25,151 nt of DNA from an uncultured Parabacteroides sp. (GTDB taxonomy: Bacteria > Bacteroidota > Bacteroidia > Bacteroidales > Tannerellaceae), in NCBI RefSeq assembly GCF_905196875.1, contig NZ_CAJJWO010000076.1:1-25151 (forward strand), given 5' to 3'. The position numbers and the translations under genes are program-made. Shown piece after piece: positions 8,285-17,033 of the stretch; the first letter of the stretch is position 1, and every line of letters starts with the position of its first letter. Below the pieces are notes generated by a model. It did no database searches and was not told where the DNA came from. It saw nothing but the letters and a program-made list of their open reading frames with translations.

Positions 8285-8530
8285 TTAATTTCTGGGAAGT
8301 GCTTCTTTCACTACCATTGCACGGCCTGCATATTCTGCACCGTTCAATTCGTTGATAGCTTTCTGTGCTTCAGCATTGTCAGGCATTTCAACAAAAGCAA
8401 AACCTTTAGATCTTCTTGTGTCACGGTCGATAATTAATTTTACAGAATCAACTGTTCCGTACTCTTCCATAACTTCTTTCAAATCTGATTCCCTAACGTT
8501 ATAGCTAAGGTTTCCAACATACATGTTCAT
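8285..8530 (-). CDS. RRM-domain RNA-binding protein, second copy (81 aa)
   Basis: Tandem paralog of the preceding RRM gene, with RNP2 MYVGNL and RNP1 KGFAFVEM and the same C-terminus (AMVVKEALPRN). It differs at nine positions, mostly conservative (for example R18K, V34I, I47V) apart from G13R and K60N. The open frame reaches upstream to 8638, adding 36 residues. That extension runs through the conserved promoter block at 8607-8621 and has no counterpart in the twin, so ATG at 8530 (MNMYVGNL) is the start. It is expected to bind single-stranded RNA in the cytoplasm and may act with small RNAs or on mRNA leaders. It has its own promoter and terminator. Confidence 0.93.
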   Translation of the reverse strand: MNMYVGNLSYNVRESDLKEVMEEYGTVDSVKLIIDRDTRRSKGFAFVEMPDNAEAQKAINELNGAEYAGRAMVVKEALPRN

Positions 8531-8606
8531 AAATATAAAAATAAAAAAATTAATAATAGCGGCAACAGACGTTCGATATACTTTCAAACCTCTTGTTGAT
8601 CGCGGT

Positions 8607-8697
8607 GCAAAGGAACGGAAAGTATTTGGATAATGCACTATAGTTCTCCATTATTATTTAATAAATATATCTTTTTTGTGAAATAAGGCCATTAATT
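8607..8697 (-). promoter_or_regulatory. Promoter region of the second RRM gene with conserved upstream block
   Basis: This carries the same 15-base core (TTTCCGTTCCTTTGC on the minus strand, 8607-8621), the TTATCCAA element and the upstream AATTAATGGCCTTATTTC block (8680-8697) as the twin gene. The core-to-block distance is 73 bp here against 72 bp there. In this copy the block is part of a 14-bp palindrome CCATTAATTAATGG (8689-8702) that the other copy lacks. The leader is about 70 bases. Confidence 0.6.
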
Positions 8698-8724
8698 AAT
8701 GGAATACAGGGGTTTTATAGCTTT

Positions 8725-9993
8725 TTACTTGTCTACAATAGATGCAACGGTAGCATCACCCGTTACATTTACGGCTGTGCGCAACATATCCAACGGACGG
8801 TCGATACCCAGAATCAGAGCCAGCCCTTCGGCGGGGATACCGACAGAGGTCAGTACCATCGTCAGGATCACATAGCTTCCGCCCGGAATGGCGGGAGTCC
8901 CGATAGAAGACAAGATGGTCATTGCTACAATGATCAGCAACTGGGAAATACTGAGGTCTATTCCCAGTACCTGGGCTATGAACAGGATCGCGATGGACTG
9001 ATAACAGCTCGTCCCGTCCATATTGATCGTCGTCCCGACAGGCAGGACGAATGAACTGACTTCTTCGGATACTTTCAGTTCGCGCTCTACGGTTTCAAGT
9101 GTGAGGGGTAGGGTGGCGGCACTGCTGCTGGTGCTGAAAGCGAACAGCTGAACCGGATACATGGCACGGATAAAATCACGGATATGTATCTTTGTAAAGA
9201 AATGAATCAGTGACGGGTAGAATATCAAGGCCAGTATAAACATACCGCCGATAACCGTCAAGGCATACACCGCCAGTGCGCTGAATATGCTTGTATCACC
9301 CCCGAAGTCGGTAACCAGTCCGGCCATCAGGGCAGCCACTCCCCAGGGAGCGAATTTGATGATATAATCTACCATCCTCAATATGATGTCGTTTAGTCCG
9401 TCAAATAACTTTATGACCGGAGTAACCTTGTCTGGGGCAATGGTCAGGGCGGCGATACCGAAGAATACAGCGAAGAAGATCACTTGCAGCATTTTCGAAT
9501 TGTCGGCAGTGGCACTTACTATATTATTAGGAATGATATCGTAAAGAAAGGCAAGCGGCCCCTGGTTCTGTGTCATTTCGGCGGCTTGCTTTTTTTCTTC
9601 AACAATCGTTTTATAGCTATCCTGCATATGGGCAACCTGCTCGCGGTTTACTAACTTTCCCGGTTGTACGATCAGTCCGAGGAAAAGGCCTAATACGACG
9701 GCAACGAATGTTGTCCCGATATAAATAAGGATGGTTTTCCCCCCGAGACGGGAGAATTTTTTTATATCGTTAAGCCCCGTAACACCTTTAACCAAGGAAA
9801 TAAAGACCAATGGAATAGCAATCAGTTGTAGCAGGCGGATGAATATCTGTCCCCAGGGGCGTATCCAATCCTGAACGAACTTTTCTCCGTTTGTGTAAAC
9901 TGCGATAATACCTATCCCTATTCCTGCGAGCATTCCCAGAAGTATCTGTAGATATAGCGGGAATGTAAAAGTCTTCTTTTTAGCTGTTTTCAT
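8725..9993 (-). CDS. Dicarboxylate/amino acid:cation symporter (DAACS/SDF family, 422 aa)
   Basis: Inner-membrane secondary transporter of the GltP/DctA fold, taking up acidic amino acids or C4-dicarboxylates with Na+ or H+. Hallmarks are a serine-rich hairpin SSSAATLP (about residues 289-296), NMDGT (about 324-328) for cation binding, and the substrate-binding helix DRPLDMLRTAVNVTGD (about 398-413). Hydrophobic helices occur throughout, with a hydrophilic external loop near 120-150. Length is normal for the family. The frame extends to 10026, but a promoter (TTTG, 20 bases, TTTCTTTG) lies inside the extra codons, so ATG at 9993 (MKTAKKKTF) is taken as start. Whether glutamate, aspartate or succinate is the substrate cannot be told. 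It diverges from the glycan-utilization genes. Confidence 0.93.
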   Translation of the reverse strand: MKTAKKKTFTFPLYLQILLGMLAGIGIGIIAVYTNGEKFVQDWIRPWGQIFIRLLQLIAIPLVFISLVKGVTGLNDIKKFSRLGGKTILIYIGTTFVAVVLGLFLGLIVQPGKLVNREQVAHMQDSYKTIVEEKKQAAEMTQNQGPLAFLYDIIPNNIVSATADNSKMLQVIFFAVFFGIAALTIAPDKVTPVIKLFDGLNDIILRMVDYIIKFAPWGVAALMAGLVTDFGGDTSIFSALAVYALTVIGGMFILALIFYPSLIHFFTKIHIRDFIRAMYPVQLFAFSTSSSAATLPLTLETVERELKVSEEVSSFVLPVGTTINMDGTSCYQSIAILFIAQVLGIDLSISQLLIIVAMTILSSIGTPAIPGGSYVILTMVLTSVGIPAEGLALILGIDRPLDMLRTAVNVTGDATVASIVDK

Positions 9994-10003
9994 TTTCACA
10001 TTA

Positions 10004-10035
10004 CAAAGAAAATAGTCTTTCCTCAAATAAGCAAA
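10004..10035 (-). promoter_or_regulatory. Promoter of the symporter gene
   Basis: Minus strand TTTG (10032-10035), a 20-base spacer, and TTTCTTTG (10004-10011) match the Bacteroidetes -33/-7 pattern, with one mismatch in the -7 box. It overlaps the upstream extension of the symporter frame and so supports the start at 9993. Confidence 0.6.
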
Positions 10036-10192
10036 TCATTAACGTTCTCCTATATTTGATAGGGAAGGTTCCGTTTTGTCCACTTTTCTTTTCTATTTGT
10101 TCCCTCAGTTCTTTCAATCGGTTCTCTTCTTATAAGGAAGGATTGGCCGGAACTTCGTAATATTGCAGTAGAATAAATTAAATGGAAAAAGA
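10036..10192. other. Divergent intergenic region, symporter / GH2
   Basis: About 160 bp separate the divergent symporter promoter from the first glycoside hydrolase. A perfect -7-like TATATTTG occurs on the + strand (10051-10058) but has no TTTG at the right distance upstream. It could drive the GH2 gene with a leader of about 130 bases if an activator helps. No hairpin terminator is visible. Confidence 0.35.
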
Positions 10193-13100
10193 ATGAATAA
10201 CCTTAAACAATCCAGGTGTAGAAAGCCTGTCCTGAGTACTCTGATTCTGTTACTTTTCATCGTAACAATGAATGCCCAAACGACTAAGTTGCACCAGGTG
10301 GCAACAAACGATTGCGGTGTAAACGGTAAACAGCCGTTTCTGGTAAAAGGGGATAACTATACGATGCCCGACGGGATAGACGGTAGCGTAGCAGCAAAAA
10401 CATGTAATTTCGGCGGAACGGTTATCTATGCTTTCGACCGTATGGATATACAGGCCGATTATCAGTTGGAAGTTGTCTATCTGTCCGATAGCGAACGCGA
10501 GCAGCGAATTGTGGCCGATGGAAACGAAGTGCAGGCTCCTGTTACCTTGGAAGCCGGGAAGGAACAACGCTATAAGATCGACCTGCCGAAGAAAGCATTT
10601 GCCTATGGCCAGCTGGTTCTGATATTTGAAGTGTTGAAAGGGCCGAACGCCCTGGTATCGGAACTGAATCTTTACTCATCGAATCCCAAAAAGCCGATCC
10701 CGTTTGAAGGCGAACAAAAGCAGGCACTGGTGAATACACAGACCTATAAAATCGATACGGATGTGGATGCCGAAGAACATCTGCCCGTATATGCAACCAT
10801 TCCTTACAGCATTCCGGGCGTGTACAATCCGGTACTCTCGCTGAATGGAACCTGGTTGTTCAATCCGTCTCCGAAAGCTGATTTTTATACCAGTAAAGCG
10901 ACAGGTGATGAAAGTTGGGACCCGATTGTCGTTCCCGGACAGTGGTCGATGCAGGGATTTAAGGTAGACTCTGCCGGCTTTGGCGGTTATCAGACGACAT
11001 TTACTTTACCCGCAGACTGGAAAGGGAAGCAAGTAAAACTACGTTTCGACGGCGTATCCAGCGAATGCGTAGTCTGGCTGAACGGGAAAGAGATAGGTTC
11101 TCATATGGGAGGTATGACTGCGTTCGAGCTGGATGCGACCGGCGCTTTGCAACAGGGCGAAAACAGATTAGCACTGAAGGTTCGTAGTGAATCACTGGCC
11201 GATATGCTGGGTAGCCTGACGCAGTATGCCGCTCACCAGATAGGCGGGATAACCCGTAAAGTGACTTTGTTTGCCGTACCCGATGTACATATTTCCGACC
11301 TGCGTATCGTGACCGACCTGGACGACCGGTATGAAGATGCAGACCTGAAAGTCTATCTGGCCGTTACGAATGCCGGAAAGAAAGCGGAAAAGAACGTAGC
11401 TGCACGCCTGTCGATTACCGGACTGCCGGTAGTGTTGGATCAGTCGATACCGCAACTGGCTCCGGGGGAAACCTGGACAGGATGGCTGAACGGCAAGGTC
11501 GCTAATCCTCGGAAATGGGATAACGAACATCCGCATTTATATACGATGAAGGTTGAACTGGGCACTGCTGACGCTACTACGGAACAGATCGAAAAACGTT
11601 TCGGTTTCCGTGAAGTGGAAGTTAAAGGCAACCAATTGCTGGTGAACGGAAAAGCCGTTAAACTAAGAGGTGTCTGCCACCACGAAGCCCATCCGCTGAC
11701 TGGACGTGTCTTGACTCCCGAACTGGAGCAGAAGGATGTGGAACTCTACCGGGCTGCAAACTGTAACTTTATCCGTACCTCGCATTATCCACCCTGTGAA
11801 GAACTGCTGGACTTTTGCGACGAACTGGGTATGTTCGTGGAAGTGGAAGCGCCTGTTTGCTGGATCGGGCACCATGCTAACGAAAACTGGAAGACGTTGA
11901 ATTACCGCGATAGTAAATATTATCCCTATGTCCTTCAGTCGAATATGGAAACGATCCAGTTCTATCGCAACCATCCGTCTGTTATCTTCTGGTCGATGGC
12001 AAACGAGTCGTACTGGAACGAAGAATTTGCACAGGTGGAAGTCTATGTGAAGAAAGCCGACCCGACTCGTCCGCATACTTTCCACGATCAGGCATACGGC
12101 GGTTTTAATAATCAGGGAAGCACGGCTCCGATAGCCAATATCCATTATCCGGGGCCGAACGGTTACAAGGTGGCGGCTGAAAGTGAACGCCCGATGATTT
12201 ATGGTGAATACTGCCACCTCAATGTCTACAACCGGAGCGAACTGGTGACAGATCCCGGCGTACGTAGCGACTGGGCCCTGGCTTTGTCTCCGACATGGGA
12301 TAATATGTATAAGACAGCCGGAGTACTGGGCGGTTCTATCTGGTCGGGTATCGACGATATCTTCCAGTTGCCGAACGGGGATGCGGTGGGCTATGGCCCC
12401 TGGGGACCGATCGACGGCTGGCGTCGTCCTAAACCGGAATATTATGATATGAAGAAGATATACAGTCCGATCCGCATACATACGGAAAAGTTGTCTCCTG
12501 CCCGTGAACTGACTGTCGACCTGGAAAACCGGTATACTTATACCGACTTCAACGAATTGCAGATCAGCTGGAAGTACGGCAACGAACAAGGTATCTCTTT
12601 CGCTTCCATCGAACCCGGACAAACCGGACAGATACGCATTCCGGTCGCTGATCCGCAGCAGGCAAACGAACTTTATCTGTCGTTTACCGATCCGCGCGGT
12701 TTTATAGCAGACGAATATATCATTCCTGTTGGAAAACAGGTACAGAATGAGTTGCCGGAACTGGCTTCGGCTGCCACGCAACTTAAGAAAAGTAACGATA
12801 AATACCATATTACCGGTAAGAACTTCACCTGTGAAGTAGATCGTACCACCGGACAAATCCTTTCCCTGAAACAAGGCAAAGAGGAAATTCTGAATGGTGG
12901 CCCGTGGCTGATGGCGCTTCCGTTGAATGGTGGCGGTTGTTATCCGAATCATAATGCAAACACACCTTTGTTTAACGACATCTGCACGGAGTGGAAGGTG
13001 TCTGAAATAGAGGCGGCAAAGGTTGGCGACGATGTGGTGATCTCCGTAAAAGGTAGTTATAAGGAGTTTGAAGGTGGTTATCAGTTGCATATAAACGCAG

Positions 13101-13615
13101 GTGGAAAGCTATCCGTCACGTATTCGTTCGATGCATCAGCCGATGTCAACCCTCGTCAGTGGGGATTGGTATTCGAAGCTCCGGCTTCTTTCAATAAAAC
13201 CTTCTGGCGTCGTGACGGCCTGTGGAGTGTATATCCTGAAGATCATATCAGCCGTCCGGTAGGAGAGGCCGACCTGTTCTATTCCGGCTTGCCTTCACAT
13301 ATTGATCCGCGGGTAGAACCTACCTGGTCATGGAGTCTGGATTATAACGAATTGGGAAGCAATGATTTCCGTTCTACCCGCCGTAACATCTGGTATGCCG
13401 GACTTGTTGCCCCTTCCGGAAGTAAGGTAACAGCAGCTTCCAACGGCCAACAACACTGGCGTTCATGGCTGGAAAAAGACAGGATCCGTTTCCTTGTTGC
13501 CGATTTCGTAACAGCCGGCAATGAAATGTTCCTGAGCAGCTATTATGCCCCGTTCAGAAAACCCCTGAAAGCAGGCGATACGATTGGCGGGACAATAACG
13601 CTTAGAGTGGAATGA
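10193..13615 (+). CDS. Secreted glycoside hydrolase family 2, LacZ-like (probable beta-galactosidase, 1140 aa)
   Basis: Exo-acting beta-glycosidase, probably periplasmic. A signal peptide (STLILLLFIVTMNAQ, residues 1-29) is followed by a beta-sandwich, CBM-like region (about 30-165). Then come the GH2 sugar-binding domain (about 215-360), an immunoglobulin-like domain (to about 480) and the TIM barrel (about 480-780). The acid/base should be E605 in WSMANESYW and the nucleophile E672 in MIYGEYCHLN, which resembles EYAHAMGN of LacZ. LRGVCHHEAHPLTG and FIRTSHYP also follow the LacZ pattern. A C-terminal domain (about 865-1140) starting NFTCEVDRTTGQILSLKQG looks like the LacZ small-chain fold, though diverged. 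It is the first gene of the hydrolase run. Beta-galactosidase is the best guess; beta-glucuronidase or another GH2 activity cannot be excluded. Confidence 0.9.
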   Translation: MNNLKQSRCRKPVLSTLILLLFIVTMNAQTTKLHQVATNDCGVNGKQPFLVKGDNYTMPDGIDGSVAAKTCNFGGTVIYAFDRMDIQADYQLEVVYLSDSEREQRIVADGNEVQAPVTLEAGKEQRYKIDLPKKAFAYGQLVLIFEVLKGPNALVSELNLYSSNPKKPIPFEGEQKQALVNTQTYKIDTDVDAEEHLPVYATIPYSIPGVYNPVLSLNGTWLFNPSPKADFYTSKATGDESWDPIVVPGQWSMQGFKVDSAGFGGYQTTFTLPADWKGKQVKLRFDGVSSECVVWLNGKEIGSHMGGMTAFELDATGALQQGENRLALKVRSESLADMLGSLTQYAAHQIGGITRKVTLFAVPDVHISDLRIVTDLDDRYEDADLKVYLAVTNAGKKAEKNVAARLSITGLPVVLDQSIPQLAPGETWTGWLNGKVANPRKWDNEHPHLYTMKVELGTADATTEQIEKRFGFREVEVKGNQLLVNGKAVKLRGVCHHEAHPLTGRVLTPELEQKDVELYRAANCNFIRTSHYPPCEELLDFCDELGMFVEVEAPVCWIGHHANENWKTLNYRDSKYYPYVLQSNMETIQFYRNHPSVIFWSMANESYWNEEFAQVEVYVKKADPTRPHTFHDQAYGGFNNQGSTAPIANIHYPGPNGYKVAAESERPMIYGEYCHLNVYNRSELVTDPGVRSDWALALSPTWDNMYKTAGVLGGSIWSGIDDIFQLPNGDAVGYGPWGPIDGWRRPKPEYYDMKKIYSPIRIHTEKLSPARELTVDLENRYTYTDFNELQISWKYGNEQGISFASIEPGQTGQIRIPVADPQQANELYLSFTDPRGFIADEYIIPVGKQVQNELPELASAATQLKKSNDKYHITGKNFTCEVDRTTGQILSLKQGKEEILNGGPWLMALPLNGGGCYPNHNANTPLFNDICTEWKVSEIEAAKVGDDVVISVKGSYKEFEGGYQLHINAGGKLSVTYSFDASADVNPRQWGLVFEAPASFNKTFWRRDGLWSVYPEDHISRPVGEADLFYSGLPSHIDPRVEPTWSWSLDYNELGSNDFRSTRRNIWYAGLVAPSGSKVTAASNGQQHWRSWLEKDRIRFLVADFVTAGNEMFLSSYYAPFRKPLKAGDTIGGTITLRVE

Positions 13616-13658
13616 CCGTCGTTCGAAAGATTATCCATCTTCAGCCTTTATTAGTCTA

Positions 13659-13689
13659 TTTGTTATTCAGATCAAAAACTCTTATTTTG
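13659..13689 (+). promoter_or_regulatory. Internal promoter before the second GH2 gene
   Basis: TTTG (13659-13662), a 19-base spacer and TTATTTTG (13682-13689) fit the Bacteroidetes promoter pattern with one mismatch in the -7 box. Transcription would start near 13696, about 20 bases before the ATG at 13718. It implies the second GH2 can be expressed separately from the first. Confidence 0.6.
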
Positions 13690-13717
13690 TGCTCTAAATA
13701 TCACAGAAGACAATACC

Positions 13718-16700
13718 ATGAGAAAACTCATTTTATTATTTGTTGCTATAAGCTTTGTCATAACAGGCTATAGTCAATCGAATGTAACTAATAATTGCTA
13801 TGTGCACACCCAGCAAGTGGAATCTCTGAGCGGAACTTGGCAGTTCAGGCTCGATCCGGAAGACAAAGGATTGAAAGAAAACTGGCAGAGTGCCGCTTTC
13901 TCCGATCGTATCGCGCTGCCCGGAACAACGGATGAGGCCGGTTATGGAGAGAAGACTTCCGGTTCGGATTTCGGTATCCTGACGCGGGCTTATAAATATT
14001 ACGGCCCGGCATGGTATTCGAAGGAAATAGAAATTCCTTCCGAATGGAACGGGAAACACATCCGGGTGGAACTGGAACGTGTCTTATGGGAATCGCGCGT
14101 CTTTCTGGACGGAAAGGAGATATCCGTGCAGGATGCTTTGTCCACTCCGCACTGGCATGACCTGGGATATTTGGCTCCCGGCAAACATCAGCTGACCATC
14201 CGTATCAATAATGATATGATTTATAATATCGGGGATAAAGGACATGTCTATTCCGAATATACGCAAAGTATATGGAATGGGGCGGTGGGACGTATCCGTC
14301 TGGTGGCATCCGATCCGGTTCGCTTCTCCAATCCGCAGGTGTTTACCCGTACGACCGACGGCCCCTGCACCTTGCTGGTAAGGGATACGCTTATCAACGA
14401 GTCGTCACGGAAAGTACCTGTCCGCATCACCTGGCAGCTGACCGATCGGGAAGACGGTGCCGTCGTTTATACCCGGACAACCGAACAATTGTTGCAGAAA
14501 GGATTGAACATCCTGGATTTTGAAGCGACCATGCCGGAGAATATCCGTCTTTGGAATGATATCACTCCCAATCTGTACGTACTGAAAGTTACCCTGGAAG
14601 ATAAAAAGAAGCAGTTCGACAGCCGCGAAATTGAGTTCGGTTTCCGTGAAGTATCTCACTCCCGGTCGAAGATACTGATAAACGGGAAACCGGTTTTTCT
14701 GCGTGGCAATCTCGACTGTGTGCATTTCCCCCTGACGGGTTATCCGTCCTGCAAGGTGGAAGATTGGGAAAAGATTTTCCGCATCTATAAGGACTATGGA
14801 TTGAACCATGTACGTTTCCATTCCTGGTGCCCGCCCGAAGCCGCTTTCGTTGCTGCCGACCGTCTCGGTATTTATATCCAGGCCGAAACCATCTGGATCG
14901 ACTGGTGGATGTCTTCCGAACAGAAAGACAGGCCGGAAATGAATACCAAAGGATATCCGCAGGGATTAGGTAAGAATCCTTCGGCAGACCGCTATGTGCA
15001 ACAGGAGTTATCGCGCATGATCGATGCTTACGGCAATCATCCTTCTTTTGTGATGCAATGTATCGGTAATGAGTTGGGTAATTCTGATTTCGAGGTGATG
15101 GAGTCGTGGATGAAACCATTGAAGGAAAAGGATTCCCGCCGCCTCTATTCAGTTTCTACCGCCCGTAAGATCATGCCGGTCGATCAGTATATGGCTACCC
15201 ATTATATCGACGGCCTGGGAAGTGCCCGCGGATTGAAGGGAGGCGCTTCTACCGCCTGGGATTTTGAAGAAGTTTATTCAAAGTCTGCTATCCCCGTTCT
15301 GTCCCATGAGATCGGACAGTGGCCCGTCTATCCCCGGTGGAGTGAGATAAAGAAATATAAAGGTGTCCTGAAAGCGCGCAACTTCGAGGAGTTCCGCGAA
15401 CAGGCACGTAAGAACAAGATCGAGGAGCAGAACGAAGAGTTTGTTGCTGCATCGGGCGCACTCAACCAGATTATGTATAAGTATGAGATAGAATCGTTTT
15501 TACGTACGCCCTCCTGTGCCGGCATCCAATTGCTCAGCATGCAGGATTATCAGGGACAAGGGGAAGCATTGATCGGTTGGCTGGATGTTTTCTACGACAG
15601 TAAAAAGATTACTACGCCCGAACAGTTCCGTTCTCATCACGATAGTACGGTTCCGTTATTGCGTATCCCGAAATATGTCTGGACCAACGACGAACCTTTT
15701 ACAGCCGACATTCAGTTAGCTCATTACGGATCGGTTGACCTGAACGATGGCTTGTACTGGAAAATTAAAGACGGACAAAGTAACCTGATCGCTTCCGGCC
15801 GTACGGCAACTCATCTGTTTTCGGCCGGTAGCTCGGAAATAGCCGGTCAAATTACTTGTAACTTGTCTGCCGTGACAACAGCACAGCAGTTGGTTGTCGA
15901 AGTCGGTCTGCAAAACGAAGCCATAGTGAATACATGGAACATATGGGTATTCCCTGCAAGTGAAAAGGTAGAAACCGGAACGGTTTACGTCACCGACCAG
16001 ATGGATACCGAATGCCTGAAGCGGTTGGAAAAAGGAGAAAAAGTCTTATTACAGGCGGCTGCTCTGGGTACCGAAGAGACTTGCGATAAGATCAGTTTCT
16101 ATCCTTTGTATTGGTCGCTCACCTTTTTCCCTGGTCAGGGAAAGAATACAATCGGGATGATCGTTCGCGACAAACATCCGCTCTTTGCCCGATTCCCGAC
16201 CGAATCGCATAGCGACTGGCAATGGCAGTCTATCTATAAAGATGCCCGTGCTTTCTACATAAATGACTATCCGGAGGACTATAAGCCGATCGCACAGCCT
16301 GTCGACGATTTCCACCGTAACAACAAACTGGCATCTATCTTTGAACTGAAGGTCGGCAAAGGAAAACTGCTGGTTTGCGGTTTTGATCTGAAAGACGAAT
16401 CGAATCCGGTAGCCCGCCAACTGAAAAGCAGTATCCTGCATTATATGAATTCAACCGATTTCAACCCTGCCTACGAAAGGGACATTGTTTCTTTACAGAA
16501 GATGTTTACTTATGTAGAGCCGCTGAAGAGCACCGTTACCGGAGAGTTCAGTAATGCGTTATTGTACATTGACTGTGCTGTTCCGGAGAAGGAAGAAACC
16601 CGTAAAAAGACAACTTATACAGTCACACCGGCCTGGCAAGGCGAGGAATTGGCATTGACAATCGATTGCCCTTCGGGTATCATTGGCTCCTTATATGTTT

Positions 16701-16909
16701 GTTTCTCCGACAAGGATAAGAAAGGACGTACCGGTCATATTATCTTTGAAGGGCGCGACTATGAATTGGGAAAACAGAAAGAGGATGAAACCTGGATCAA
16801 ACTGCATGTGATGCGGGAAGACTCGAATGACGGGCAACTCGTCCTGAAGGCAAAAGTGAAAGGAGGTCCCGATTTGATAATATCCAAGATTGCTTTGATG
16901 GAAGAGTAG
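13718..16909 (+). CDS. Secreted glycoside hydrolase family 2 protein (1063 aa)
   Basis: A signal peptide (residues 1-19, LILLFVAISFVITGYSQ) precedes a GH2 sugar-binding domain beginning SLSGTWQFRLDPEDKG and containing YYGPAWYSKEIEIP. An immunoglobulin-like domain and a TIM barrel from about residue 325 follow. Predicted catalytic residues are E452 in QCIGNELGN (acid/base) and E531 in VLSHEIGQWP (nucleophile), 79 residues apart as usual for GH2. Beyond the barrel, residues about 750-907 resemble the class I glutamine-amidotransferase-like domain found in some beta-galactosidases and GH2 proteins (FELKVGKGKLLVCGFDL). A last beta-sandwich reaches the C-terminus. The active-site surroundings differ from LacZ-type enzymes, so the sugar specificity is open. 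It has its own promoter and a hairpin terminator. Confidence 0.88.
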   Translation: MRKLILLFVAISFVITGYSQSNVTNNCYVHTQQVESLSGTWQFRLDPEDKGLKENWQSAAFSDRIALPGTTDEAGYGEKTSGSDFGILTRAYKYYGPAWYSKEIEIPSEWNGKHIRVELERVLWESRVFLDGKEISVQDALSTPHWHDLGYLAPGKHQLTIRINNDMIYNIGDKGHVYSEYTQSIWNGAVGRIRLVASDPVRFSNPQVFTRTTDGPCTLLVRDTLINESSRKVPVRITWQLTDREDGAVVYTRTTEQLLQKGLNILDFEATMPENIRLWNDITPNLYVLKVTLEDKKKQFDSREIEFGFREVSHSRSKILINGKPVFLRGNLDCVHFPLTGYPSCKVEDWEKIFRIYKDYGLNHVRFHSWCPPEAAFVAADRLGIYIQAETIWIDWWMSSEQKDRPEMNTKGYPQGLGKNPSADRYVQQELSRMIDAYGNHPSFVMQCIGNELGNSDFEVMESWMKPLKEKDSRRLYSVSTARKIMPVDQYMATHYIDGLGSARGLKGGASTAWDFEEVYSKSAIPVLSHEIGQWPVYPRWSEIKKYKGVLKARNFEEFREQARKNKIEEQNEEFVAASGALNQIMYKYEIESFLRTPSCAGIQLLSMQDYQGQGEALIGWLDVFYDSKKITTPEQFRSHHDSTVPLLRIPKYVWTNDEPFTADIQLAHYGSVDLNDGLYWKIKDGQSNLIASGRTATHLFSAGSSEIAGQITCNLSAVTTAQQLVVEVGLQNEAIVNTWNIWVFPASEKVETGTVYVTDQMDTECLKRLEKGEKVLLQAAALGTEETCDKISFYPLYWSLTFFPGQGKNTIGMIVRDKHPLFARFPTESHSDWQWQSIYKDARAFYINDYPEDYKPIAQPVDDFHRNNKLASIFELKVGKGKLLVCGFDLKDESNPVARQLKSSILHYMNSTDFNPAYERDIVSLQKMFTYVEPLKSTVTGEFSNALLYIDCAVPEKEETRKKTTYTVTPAWQGEELALTIDCPSGIIGSLYVCFSDKDKKGRTGHIIFEGRDYELGKQKEDETWIKLHVMREDSNDGQLVLKAKVKGGPDLIISKIALMEE

Positions 16910-16945
16910 GAAGCAAGTATACAAAATCAGGAGAATGTTTTGCAT

Positions 16946-17002
16946 AATCCGATATCCCTGTAAATAAGGCAGGAATGGAGATATCGGATTTTGTTTTATT
17001 TT
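16946..17002 (+). terminator. Terminator after the second GH2 gene
   Basis: AATCCGATATC (16946-16956) pairs with GATATCGGATT (16980-16990). An inner CCTG/CAGG stem (16957-16960 with 16970-16973) shortens the loop, and the T-rich tail TTTTGTTTTATTTT follows. It lies 36 bp after the GH2 stop and separates it from the GH95-like gene. Confidence 0.7.
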
Positions 17003-17003
17003 C

Positions 17004-17011
17004 TACATTTG
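17004..17011 (+). promoter_or_regulatory. Possible -7 box before the GH95-like gene
   Basis: TACATTTG matches TAnnTTTG exactly and lies 22 bp before the ATG at 17034, just after a terminator. No TTTG is found at the expected -33 distance, so it may need an activator or be chance. Confidence 0.35.
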
Positions 17012-17033
17012 TATGATTAGCATTTAATATATT

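Noticed and set aside
11663..13090. 475-codon open frame on the minus strand opposite the first GH2 gene
   Set aside because: It is a shadow of strong codon bias in the GH2 gene: no recognisable domain, no promoter, and the + strand frame has clear GH2 motifs along its whole length.
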